7,905 bases of DNA from DATBMY01 sp036554605 (GTDB taxonomy: Bacteria; Acidobacteriota; Blastocatellia; UBA7656): positions 1 to 7,905 of the forward strand of contig DATBMY010000243.1 of NCBI GenBank assembly GCA_036554605.1. The letters are read 5' to 3'. A program made the translations under genes and the position numbers. The notes below the pieces were generated by a model, which saw nothing but the letters and a program-made list of their open reading frames with translations, was not told where the DNA came from and did no database searches. Positions 1-7,002 of the stretch are shown one piece after another (the stretch's first letter is position 1; each line of letters opens with the position of its first letter).

Positions 1-370
<370 letters not shown>

Positions 371-379
371 ATAACTACC

Positions 380-451
380 GTGACGAGTTACAAGTGACGA
401 GTGACAAGAACAGGTGATTCCTCTAGTCACTTGTCACGGTTTACTTGTCAC
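380..451 (-). repeat. Mirrored 7-base repeat array between rpsG and fusA
   Basis: On the plus strand, four contiguous 7-base units fill 380-407 (consensus GTKACRA; for example GTGACGA at 380-386 and 394-400). A 16-base centre follows at 408-423. Four units in reverse complement then fill 424-451 (for example TTGTCAC at 431-437 and 445-451). The two 28-base arms pair at 21 of 28 positions, so the transcript can form an imperfect hairpin; most mismatches lie in the second unit pair. The array fills most of the 88-base spacer and begins seven bases after the rpsG stop codon. Units and phase were read directly; any function is inference. Confidence 0.85.
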
Positions 452-458
452 GCTCCAA

Positions 459-932
<474 letters not shown>

Positions 933-940
933 AATCTCTC

Positions 941-1012
941 GTAACGGGTAACGAGTAACGAACGGCAAGTGAGAGGCTTCTATCCCGTCACTTGTCGCTT
1001 GCCACCTGTCAC
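941..1012 (-). repeat. Mirrored 7-base repeat array between rpsL and rpsG
   Basis: On the plus strand, five 7-base units run over 941-975, the first three clear (GTAACGG, GTAACGA, GTAACGA) and the last two degenerate. A 9-base centre follows (976-984). Four units in the opposite orientation fill 985-1012 (for example TTGTCGC at 992-998, CTGTCAC at 1006-1012). The last unit abuts the rpsL stop codon, so in the mRNA the array begins immediately after translation ends. Pairing the four inner unit pairs in the mRNA sense gives about 18 Watson-Crick and 6 G-U pairs out of 28. The unit resembles that of the rpsG/fusA spacer. Confidence 0.85.
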
Positions 1013-1405
1013 TTATTTCTTCGCCGGAGCAGCCTCTTTCGGCCGCTTGGCTCCATACTTAGAGCGTCCCTGCTTGCGGCCGGAAACGCCGACCGAATCG
1101 AGAGTGCCGCGCACGACGTGATAGCGAACGCCGGGCAGGTCCTTAACGCGCCCGCCGCGGATGAGCACAATCGAGTGCTCCTGAAGATTATGACCGATAC
1201 CGGGGATATAGGTCGTAACCTCGATGCTGTTCGTAAGTCTTACGCGAGCAACCTTGCGCAGGGCCGAGTTCGGCTTCTTCGGCGTCTGGGTATAGACGCG
1301 AGTGCAGACGCCGCGCTTTTGCGGGCACGACTGCAAGGCCGGGCTCGATGTCTTGTACTTGACGTTTTGACGTCCCTTTCGAACTAGCTGGCTTAATGTT
1401 GGCAC
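1013..1405 (-). CDS. rpsL: 30S ribosomal protein S12
   Basis: S12 sits at the decoding centre of the small subunit, where it helps check codon-anticodon pairing, and it is the classical streptomycin target protein. The 130-residue product carries the family hallmarks: CPQKRGVCTRVYT at residues 27-39, TPKKPNSALRKVARVRLTN at 41-59, GHNLQEHS at 71-78, RGGRVKDLPGVRYH at 83-96 and RKQGRSKYGAKRPK near the end. Lys43 and Lys88, whose substitution gives streptomycin resistance in other bacteria, are both wild type, as is Asp89, the residue methylthiolated by RimO in E. coli. The C-terminus is a few residues longer than usual, ending in an Ala/Lys tail. The start codon is GTG (1403-1405), supported by a strong AGGAG seven bases upstream and by the MPTLSQLVRKG N-terminus. 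It is the first gene of the ribosomal unit here. Confidence 0.97.
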   Translation of the reverse strand: MPTLSQLVRKGRQNVKYKTSSPALQSCPQKRGVCTRVYTQTPKKPNSALRKVARVRLTNSIEVTTYIPGIGHNLQEHSIVLIRGGRVKDLPGVRYHVVRGTLDSVGVSGRKQGRSKYGAKRPKEAAPAKK

Positions 1406-1412
1406 GCTCTAA

Positions 1413-1417
1413 CTCCT
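1413..1417 (-). promoter_or_regulatory. Ribosome-binding site of rpsL
   Basis: On the minus strand AGGAG lies seven bases before the GTG at 1405. This good match to the anti-Shine-Dalgarno sequence fixes the rpsL start at a GTG codon. It is stronger than the sites before rpsG and fusA in the same operon. Confidence 0.8.
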
Positions 1418-1536
1418 CTCAACTTGCCGCTCAAGGCAGCGTTCCCTTCAAGACGAGAAACCTCATCAGGAATTATTGGAACGCGCAATAACGAAACGGG
1501 CCCGCAATGCGCGCACCCAGCCTGTCGGGCTCAAGT

Positions 1537-1564
1537 ATTTTATTTAGTGGGGAAGTTCTGAAAA
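1537..1564 (-). promoter_or_regulatory. Candidate promoter for rpsL-rpsG-fusA
   Basis: On the minus strand a -35-like TTTTCA (1564-1559) and a -10-like TAAAAT (1542-1537) are separated by 16 bases. Both are imperfect matches to the sigma-70 consensus. Transcription would start near 1530 and give a leader of about 125 bases before rpsL. Some rpsL promoter is expected in this region because rpoC ends in a terminator and the intervening gene runs the other way. Which sequence is used is uncertain. Confidence 0.35.
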
Positions 1565-1578
1565 GCTGCTGCGGATAC

Positions 1579-1593
1579 GGCCTCCCCTAGGCC
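1579..1593. repeat. Small perfect hairpin
   Basis: GGCCT at 1579-1583 and AGGCC at 1589-1593 form a five-base-pair perfect stem around a five-base CCCCT loop. Neither side has a T-run, so it is not a convincing intrinsic terminator. It lies just upstream of the candidate rpsL promoter and next to the larger inverted repeat at 1595-1683. Confidence 0.4.
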
Positions 1594-1594
1594 T

Positions 1595-1683
1595 AACTTA
1601 TCTGTGGCGTGATCTCAGGTGAATAACATTTGGTATCAGGAAAGCGGCGTGACTGCCACCCCCTTTTACGCCACAATAACGTT
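1595..1683. repeat. Long imperfect inverted repeat, MITE-like or structured
   Basis: The core is a perfect eight-base inverted repeat, TGTGGCGT (1603-1610) and ACGCCACA (1668-1675). It extends outward through TTAT/ATAA and AAC/GTT with one bulged C on each side (1602 and 1680), giving about 15 pairs. The interior repeats GGCGTGA at 1606-1612 and 1646-1652, and also carries GCCAC (1655-1659), an alternative partner for GTGGC at 1604-1608. Ends of the TG...CA type with a short interior and no coding capacity resemble a miniature transposable element or the scar of an insertion sequence. A structured untranslated RNA is the alternative. No target-site duplication was found. Confidence 0.45.
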
Positions 1684-1898
1684 CAATTCAGATCAGCTTC
1701 AAACAGCGGCAAAGCCTCCGCAGTAACACCAGAACCAAAAAGCATTGCCGCACCAAACGGTAAACTATAGCGATGGGGCGAAATCTTGTCAACCCCGGCA
1801 CAAACGAATCGAGCCTCGGGATCGAACGGCTCAAAAACGCCATCCCCATCAGGCCCGTGAGAATGACAAAATTTCCCACGGCTGACAGATTCTGTCAC
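1683..1898 (-). CDS. Doubtful small hypothetical protein
   Basis: This is a 71-codon open frame with a GTG start (1896-1898) and a TGA stop. The translation is not recognised. It has no clear membrane segment or signal peptide and contains the acidic stretch DGDGVFEPFDPEARF around residues 18-32. The codons are rich in GAN and GNN, which looks somewhat coding. However, no Shine-Dalgarno sequence precedes the GTG, and no ATG occurs before the upstream stop near 1944. It could be a real small gene, the remnant of a longer one, or chance. It runs in the rpsL direction and ends at the inverted repeat 1595-1683. Confidence 0.22.
   Translation of the reverse strand: MTESVSRGKFCHSHGPDGDGVFEPFDPEARFVCAGVDKISPHRYSLPFGAAMLFGSGVTAEALPLFEADLN
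1883..1897. promoter_or_regulatory. 15-base palindrome, operator-like
   Basis: TGACAGA (1883-1889) and TCTGTCA (1891-1897) form a perfect seven-base inverted repeat around one central base. The compact symmetry is typical of a homodimeric repressor site. It overlaps the putative GTG start of the doubtful minus-strand ORF and lies about 110 bases upstream of the -10 box of the plus-strand gene. No regulator can be named. Confidence 0.35.
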
Positions 1899-1977
1899 GA
1901 GGCCCGGCGCGTGGAATCCGGCTGGAGGGCAAAAACTTAAAATTCAAAAGCTCCTTTACCCATACAGGCCATTCTGC

Positions 1978-2000
1978 CGATGCCCAGACCAGTGGCATCG
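1978..2000 (+). promoter_or_regulatory. Inverted repeat over the -35 region of the zinc-ribbon gene
   Basis: CGATGCC (1978-1984) and GGCATCG (1994-2000) form a perfect seven-base inverted repeat with a nine-base spacer. The position expected for a -35 hexamer, 17 bases before the TATAAT, is 1986-1991, inside the spacer, and that sequence does not resemble TTGACA. A dyad replacing the -35 element suggests a regulator-binding site. Whether it activates or represses cannot be told from sequence. Confidence 0.45.
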
Positions 2001-2008
2001 TGTGTGCT

Positions 2009-2014
2009 TATAAT
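2009..2014 (+). promoter_or_regulatory. Consensus -10 box of the zinc-ribbon gene
   Basis: A perfect TATAAT lies 32 bases before the start codon at 2047, predicting transcription from about 2021 and a leader of about 26 bases. The matching -35 is poor and is covered by the inverted repeat 1978-2000. Confidence 0.6.
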
Positions 2015-2035
2015 TCACGGAGTTTATCTTGCTCT

Positions 2036-2040
2036 GAGGT
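2036..2040 (+). promoter_or_regulatory. Ribosome-binding site of the zinc-ribbon gene
   Basis: GAGGT lies six bases before the ATG at 2047, a good position for a Shine-Dalgarno element. It supports this start codon. Confidence 0.65.
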
Positions 2041-2046
2041 CTGCCA

Positions 2047-2673
2047 ATGAAATGTCCGAGATGCCAGAATCAGGTCCCGGCCGATGCCACACATTGTCCT
2101 GACTGCAATCTTCCCAAGCCTAAGGCCAAATCCGCTTTAGAGAATCGGTCGCGCCAGGCTAAGTCCTCCGCGTTATCGCAAGATGAGTATGCGCCGCGAC
2201 CCGCCTCACCAGGGTCCAAAGGGCGCGGCCCGAAGCGCGCGGAAAAACCGGATCATAGCAGCTCGCGGAAGCGAGCGAAGAGATTGGCGCTTATGTTGAG
2301 CATCGCCCTGGCCGCGCTTTTCGCCGGGCTGGTTATATATGAGTTTGGCGATCAGATCGTGCCCGGCCAGCAGGCCGATACGGAGACGTCCATGGCCGTG
2401 TTGGAAAAACTGCGCCATTCTCCCTCGCTCGAACAAGGACTGACCGTCGAGCAGCGCGTGATGAAAGAGGTGGACACGTCCAGGCGGGTCGGAAATCTTC
2501 ACAGCTATAAAGGCTGGGCCGTCACGGCTATGTCAGGAGACAGATTCCTTATAGCCTTCTCTTATCGCGAGGTTGATGAAACCGAACATCGCGCGGAGTG
2601 GATCGCGGATAATGCGTCCGGAGCCTACACACCGCAAAACGAGCTGGCCGCCAGAATCTTTAAAGAGAAATAA
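2047..2673 (+). CDS. Zinc-ribbon single-pass membrane protein of unknown function
   Basis: The 208-residue product has three parts. An N-terminal zinc ribbon carries CPRC (residues 3-6) and CPDC (17-20), a four-cysteine metal site. A polar, basic, probably disordered linker (about 25-79) ends in an Arg/Lys cluster. One hydrophobic helix (about 80-99) follows, then a C-terminal domain of about 108 residues. Positive charges before the helix predict the zinc ribbon in the cytoplasm and the C-terminal domain outside the membrane. That domain ends in alternating polar and hydrophobic residues with GWAVTAM, FLIAFSYRE and AEWIADNASGAYTPQNELA, suggesting a small beta-rich fold. ATG, Shine-Dalgarno and TATAAT agree on the start. 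It has its own promoter, is convergent to rpoC and shares a terminator with it. I do not recognise the family beyond the zinc ribbon, and proximity to rpoC does not by itself imply a polymerase role. Confidence 0.85.
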   Translation: MKCPRCQNQVPADATHCPDCNLPKPKAKSALENRSRQAKSSALSQDEYAPRPASPGSKGRGPKRAEKPDHSSSRKRAKRLALMLSIALAALFAGLVIYEFGDQIVPGQQADTETSMAVLEKLRHSPSLEQGLTVEQRVMKEVDTSRRVGNLHSYKGWAVTAMSGDRFLIAFSYREVDETEHRAEWIADNASGAYTPQNELAARIFKEK

Positions 2674-2683
2674 TAAAAGAAAG

Positions 2684-2713
2684 AGGCGGGAACTCTATTC
2701 GAGCTTCCCGCCT
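2684..2713. terminator. Bidirectional intrinsic terminator between rpoC and the convergent gene
   Basis: AGGCGGGAA (2684-2692) pairs perfectly with TTCCCGCCT (2705-2713), and CTC/GAG extends the stem inside it. On the minus strand the hairpin is followed by a T-rich tract (TCTTTCTTTTATTA), fitting an intrinsic terminator for rpoC. On the plus strand it is followed by TTAAGGTTTTAAT, a weaker tail that can serve the zinc-ribbon gene. It lies 11 bases after one stop codon and 37 bases from the other. Confidence 0.85.
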
Positions 2714-2749
2714 TAAGGTTTTAATAGTTGCCTCTAATGAATTGCGCGC

Positions 2750-5700
2750 CTAGTCGCCGACTTCCTTGGCTTCGGCTCGCAATTCCTGACCTGAAGGTAA
2801 TTCGCCCGCTTCATACTCGAACTCTTCGGTCTCCTCCGTCCGGTCGGCTTCGAGTCTTATCTGCCGGTAGAATTCCATGCCGGTGCCGGCGGGAATCAGC
2901 CGCCCCATGATGACGTTCTCCTTAAGGCCACGCAGATAGTCGACCTTACCGCTGATCGCCGCTTCCGTGAGCACGCGCGTTGTCTCCTGGAAGGATGCCG
3001 CCGAGATGAACGACTCGGTCGAAAGCGACGCTTTCGTTATCCCCAGCAGCAACGGCTCGGCCTGCGCCGGCTGGCCGCCTTCTTCTATCACTCGCTCGTT
3101 CTCATCCTGGAACCGGAACCGGTCGACCATGTCTTCGAGCAGGAATTCCGTATCGCCAACGTCCTTGATACGGACCCAGCGTAGCATCTGCCGGACAATC
3201 ACCTCGATGTGCTTGTCGTTGATGTTGACGCCCTGTAGCCGGTATACCTCCTGTATCTCGTTTACGAGATAGCGCTGGAGTTCTTCGATACCGCGCACGG
3301 CCAGAATGTCGTGCGGGTTGAGCGGGCCATCCATTAACGGCTCGCCCGCGCGAACGTTATCGCCTTCTTGCACGTTGATATGCACCCCGCGCGGTATGGA
3401 GTATTCGCGTTTCTCGCCGTCCGCCGCTTCGATGACTACCTTGCGCAATCCCTTGGTGATCGGGCCGAATTTGACTACGCCGTCAATCTCGGTCATCACC
3501 GCCGTCTCGCGCGGCTTGCGGGCTTCGAACAATTCCACCACGCGCGGCAGACCGCCCGTGATATCTTTCGTCTTCGTAGTCTCGCGCGGGATCTTGGCAA
3601 TGATATCGCCCGGCGCCACTCGCACGTGCTCTTTCTCCTCCTGCTGCTTTGAGGCCGTGCCGCCGCGCTTCTTCTTCCAGTCGTCGTAATCGGCCACAAG
3701 TAGATTCGCGCGCACCGGCATCTGATATGTGCGCAAGACCTTGTTCTTGTCGTCGCGGATTTCGATCCTCGGCTGGCGCTTCTCGTCGGGTGAATCGACC
3801 ACAACCAGATGCGAAAGGCCCGTCACTTCGTCGACCTCTTCGCGAACCGTCACCCCTTCGATAAGGTCTTTGAAGTGGATGATGCCGGCGTCTTCAGTCA
3901 GTATGGCGAAGGTGAACGGATCCCATTCCGCCAGTTCCTGACCCTCTTCGACTCTCTGCCCGTCGGTGACCTTAAGCGTCGCCCCATAAACTATCTGGTA
4001 GCGGCCCGTCTCGCGACCACGCTCGTCTATCAAAACGATCGAGCCGTTGCGGTTCATCGCCACCAGATCGCCCTCGCGGTTGCGGACCGTCTTTAGCTCT
4101 TCAAACTTGACGGTCCCCGCGGTCCGCGCTTCATGCTTGGTGATCTCGGTGACGCCGCCCGCGACGCCGCCAATATGGAACGTCCTCATCGTCAGCTGCG
4201 TGCCCGGCTCGCCGATCGACTGCGCCGCTATGACGCCGGTCGCCTCGCCAAGCTCAACCATCTGACCCGTCGCCAGGTTTCGGCCATAGCATTTGATGCA
4301 AACGCCGCGGCGCGACTCGCAGGTCAGCACCGAGCGAATCCTGACTCGCTCGATACCGCCCGCCAGCTGTATCTGAGCCGCAAGGTCTTCGGTTATCTCC
4401 TGATTCGATCCCACGAGCACTTCGCCCGTGATGGGGTCGCGCACGTCGTCGAGGGCCACCCGCCCGATTATTCGGTCGCGCAGGGATTCGATCTCTTCGC
4501 CTCCCTCAATGATTGCCGTCGCCCAGATGCCCTTGATCGTGCCGCAATCGTGCTCGCTAATGATCACGTCTTGCGCAACGTCGACGAGGCGCCGGGTAAG
4601 GTAGCCCGAGTCGGCCGTCTTGAGCGCCGTGTCGGCAAGTCCTTTACGCGCGCCGTGTGTGGAGATGAAGTACTGAAGGACGTTCAACCCTTCGCGGAAG
4701 TTTGCGCGGATGGGCGTCTCGATGATCTCGCCCGAGGGCTTTGCCATCAGACCTCGCATACCGGCAAGCTGGCGTATCTGCTGCTTCGATCCTCGCGCGC
4801 CGCTATCGGCCATGACGAGAATCGGGTTCAGCTCGCCCGCTTCCTTCTCGCGCTTGTTCATCTCGTCGAACATCGCCTTGGCGACTTCCTCGGTCACCTC
4901 CGACCATATGGCGATGACCTTGTTGTAGCGCTCGCCGTTGGTGATGATGCCTTCCTTGTACTGGTTCTCGACTTCGACCACGCGGTTCTGCGCATCCTGC
5001 ACGAGGTCGACTTTGCGCGGCGGGGTCACCAGATCGTCAATGCCTATCGAGATGCCCGCCTTTGTCGCGTAGAGGAATCCCAGATCCTTGACCTTGTCGA
5101 GCATCCTCACCGTCTCGGCGTGCCCGAGCCTCAAATGACAATAGTTGACAAGCGATGTCAGACCCTTCTTCTTGAGCGTGCCGTTGATATATGGCATCTC
5201 CGCGGGCATATGCTCGTTTAAGATCACGCGGCCCACGGTCGTGTCGATCACCCGGTTATTCATCTTGCGAACGGTCGCCCGCATCACGTCCTGATCATCA
5301 CGCTCATGCTCGAGGTCTATGAGGTCGCCCGAGAACATGAGCTTGATGGGCGTCTGCGTGTGAACGTCGCCCGAGTCGAGCGCAAGAATGACCTCGTCGG
5401 CCGAAGAGAATTTCCGCCCCGCGAACTGGTCATCCTTTTTGTCCTTCGTCAGGTAATAGCAGCCAAGCACTATGTCCTGCGTCGGGACCGCGATGGGCTG
5501 GCCGTTCGCCGGGCTGAGAATATTGTTGGACGCAAGCATCAGCACGCTGGCCTCGACCTGCGCTTCGGGCGAAAGCGGGATATGGACCGCCATTTGATCG
5601 CCGTCGAAGTCGGCGTTAAAGGCCGTGCAGACGAGCGGGTGAATCTTGATCGCCTTGCCCTCGACGAGGACCGGCTCAAAGGCCTGTATGCCAAGACGGT

Positions 5701-6985
5701 GGAGCGTCGGCGCGCGATTGAGCAGGACCGGATGCTCGCGTATGACCTCTTCGAGTATGTCCCACACGACCGGCTCCTGCCGCTCGACCATCTCTTTGGC
5801 CTGCTTTATCGTCGCGGCATATTGCTTCTTCTCAAGCAGGTTGTAGATAAAAGGCTTGAACAGCTCAAGCGCCATCTTCTTAGGCAGCCCGCACTGGTGC
5901 AGCTTCAATTCAGGGCCGACGACGATAACCGAGCGGCCCGAGTAATCGACGCGCTTGCCCAGCAGGTTCTGGCGAAAGCGCCCCTGCTTGCCTTTGAGCG
6001 TATCCGAGAGCGACTTGAGCGGGCGGTTATTGGCGCCCCTCAGCACGCGCCCGCGGCGGCCGTTATCGAACAACGCGTCGACGGCTTCCTGAAGCATGCG
6101 CTTTTCGTTGCGGACGATCACTTCGGGCGCCTTCAGCTCAATGAGCTTCGATAGGCGGTTATTGCGGTTTATCACTCGACGATAAAGGTCGTTGAGGTCG
6201 CTCGTCGCAAAGCGCCCGCCATCAAGAGGCACAAGCGGCCTTAGCTCGGGCGGGATGACCGGGATAACGTCTAGTATCATCCAGTCCGGATGGTTGCCCG
6301 AGCGACGGAATGCGTCGATTACCTTCAGCCGCTTCGAGAATTTGAGCTTCTTCTGCTGCGAAGTCTCGTCTTTCATCCTTTGTCGCAGCTCGACCGCAAG
6401 CGTCTCTACGTCTACTTTCTGCAAATGCTCTTTGATAGCCTCGGCGCCCATCTTGGCGGCGAACTTGCCCGGGTGCTCCTGCATGAGCTGGCGGTAGCGC
6501 TCATCGGTTATCAGCTCTTTCTCTTTAAGCTCCGGCACGTCGCCCGGATCGATAACGATGTAGGATTCGAAGTAAAGGACCTTCTCAAGCTCGCGCAAAG
6601 GGATATCGAGCAAGTGGCCGATGCGCGAAGGCAGCCCCTTGAAGAACCACACGTGCGAGCAGGGGCTTGCGAGCTTTATATGCCCGAGCCTCTCGCGGCG
6701 GACCTTCGACTGCGTGACTTCGACGCCGCACTTATCGCATACGACGCCTCTGTGTTTCATCCTCTTATACTTTCCGCAAAGGCACTCCCAGTCGGTGACG
6801 GGACCGAAGATCCTCGCGCAGAACAGACCGTCACGCTCTGGCTTAAAGGTTCTATAATTAATCGTCTCGGGCTTGGTCACTTCGCCGTGCGACCACGAGA
6901 GTATCTTCTCCGGGGAAGCAAGGCTGATTCTGATCGCTTCAAAATCTGGTGCCAGGTTCGTCTTCTGTTCGTGTGTTCTAAACAT
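2750..6985 (-). CDS. rpoC: DNA-directed RNA polymerase subunit beta'
   Basis: Beta' forms the clamp and half of the active centre of RNA polymerase. The 1411-residue product is complete and similar in length to the E. coli subunit. The N-terminal zinc site uses Cys68, Cys70, Cys83 and Cys86. The catalytic NADFDGD is at residues 457-463, with the magnesium-binding aspartates at 459, 461 and 463. The second zinc site is Cys814, Cys889, Cys896 and Cys899. The bridge helix lies around 770-806 and the trigger loop motif GEPGTQLTMRTFHIGG at 925-940 with His937. An insertion like SI3 of Gram-negative polymerases fills about 943-1130. The C-terminal LLGITKAS...ESFISAASFQETTRVLTEA motif is intact. The ATG at 6983-6985 follows GGAGG and gives the usual MFRTHEQK-type start; an in-frame GTG at 7054 would add residues encoded by the spacer repeats. 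The stop is TAG. It lies 79 bases after rpoB and is presumably co-transcribed with it. Confidence 0.98.
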   Translation of the reverse strand: MFRTHEQKTNLAPDFEAIRISLASPEKILSWSHGEVTKPETINYRTFKPERDGLFCARIFGPVTDWECLCGKYKRMKHRGVVCDKCGVEVTQSKVRRERLGHIKLASPCSHVWFFKGLPSRIGHLLDIPLRELEKVLYFESYIVIDPGDVPELKEKELITDERYRQLMQEHPGKFAAKMGAEAIKEHLQKVDVETLAVELRQRMKDETSQQKKLKFSKRLKVIDAFRRSGNHPDWMILDVIPVIPPELRPLVPLDGGRFATSDLNDLYRRVINRNNRLSKLIELKAPEVIVRNEKRMLQEAVDALFDNGRRGRVLRGANNRPLKSLSDTLKGKQGRFRQNLLGKRVDYSGRSVIVVGPELKLHQCGLPKKMALELFKPFIYNLLEKKQYAATIKQAKEMVERQEPVVWDILEEVIREHPVLLNRAPTLHRLGIQAFEPVLVEGKAIKIHPLVCTAFNADFDGDQMAVHIPLSPEAQVEASVLMLASNNILSPANGQPIAVPTQDIVLGCYYLTKDKKDDQFAGRKFSSADEVILALDSGDVHTQTPIKLMFSGDLIDLEHERDDQDVMRATVRKMNNRVIDTTVGRVILNEHMPAEMPYINGTLKKKGLTSLVNYCHLRLGHAETVRMLDKVKDLGFLYATKAGISIGIDDLVTPPRKVDLVQDAQNRVVEVENQYKEGIITNGERYNKVIAIWSEVTEEVAKAMFDEMNKREKEAGELNPILVMADSGARGSKQQIRQLAGMRGLMAKPSGEIIETPIRANFREGLNVLQYFISTHGARKGLADTALKTADSGYLTRRLVDVAQDVIISEHDCGTIKGIWATAIIEGGEEIESLRDRIIGRVALDDVRDPITGEVLVGSNQEITEDLAAQIQLAGGIERVRIRSVLTCESRRGVCIKCYGRNLATGQMVELGEATGVIAAQSIGEPGTQLTMRTFHIGGVAGGVTEITKHEARTAGTVKFEELKTVRNREGDLVAMNRNGSIVLIDERGRETGRYQIVYGATLKVTDGQRVEEGQELAEWDPFTFAILTEDAGIIHFKDLIEGVTVREEVDEVTGLSHLVVVDSPDEKRQPRIEIRDDKNKVLRTYQMPVRANLLVADYDDWKKKRGGTASKQQEEKEHVRVAPGDIIAKIPRETTKTKDITGGLPRVVELFEARKPRETAVMTEIDGVVKFGPITKGLRKVVIEAADGEKREYSIPRGVHINVQEGDNVRAGEPLMDGPLNPHDILAVRGIEELQRYLVNEIQEVYRLQGVNINDKHIEVIVRQMLRWVRIKDVGDTEFLLEDMVDRFRFQDENERVIEEGGQPAQAEPLLLGITKASLSTESFISAASFQETTRVLTEAAISGKVDYLRGLKENVIMGRLIPAGTGMEFYRQIRLEADRTEETEEFEYEAGELPSGQELRAEAKEVGD

Positions 6986-6989
6986 TTTT

Positions 6990-6994
6990 CCTCC
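6990..6994 (-). promoter_or_regulatory. Ribosome-binding site of rpoC
   Basis: On the minus strand GGAGG precedes the ATG at 6985 with four A residues between. This strong match decides the rpoC start against the in-frame GTG 23 codons upstream. Confidence 0.8.
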
Positions 6995-7002
6995 GGTATC
7001 CA

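Larger units (their letters stand above)
1406..2046. other. Gene-poor divergent region between rpsL and the zinc-ribbon gene
   Basis: This 641-base stretch separates two divergently read genes and holds no confidently recognised gene. Reading upward it contains the rpsL ribosome-binding site and leader, a candidate minus-strand promoter (1537-1564), a short perfect hairpin (1579-1593), a long imperfect inverted repeat (1595-1683), one doubtful 71-codon minus-strand ORF (1683-1898), a 15-base palindrome (1883-1897), and the promoter region of the plus-strand gene (1978-2046). I saw no tRNA, rRNA or CRISPR array. None of the 7-base mirrored repeats found in the operon spacers occurs here. Confidence 0.7.

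Noticed and set aside
380..451. CRISPR array
   Set aside because: Units are seven bases, directly tandem and without spacers, and the second half is inverted.
933..968. N-terminal extension of rpsG from a TTG at 968
   Set aside because: The added residues are encoded by the 7-base repeats and are absent from S7 proteins; the ATG at 932 gives the canonical N-terminus.
1497..1530. GGGCCC palindrome and GCCCG/CGGGC pairing as an rpsL leader attenuator
   Set aside because: The pairs are short with a long loop, no T-run follows, and no ribosomal-protein binding mimic could be recognised.
1688..1879. 63-codon hydrophobic minus-strand frame
   Set aside because: It overlaps the 1683-1898 frame in another phase, and its cysteine/leucine/arginine-rich translation looks like a frame shadow.
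4133..5221. 362-codon plus-strand open frame opposite rpoC
   Set aside because: It lies fully antisense to highly conserved beta' sequence, has no Shine-Dalgarno support and reads as an arginine/leucine-rich shadow of GC-biased codons.
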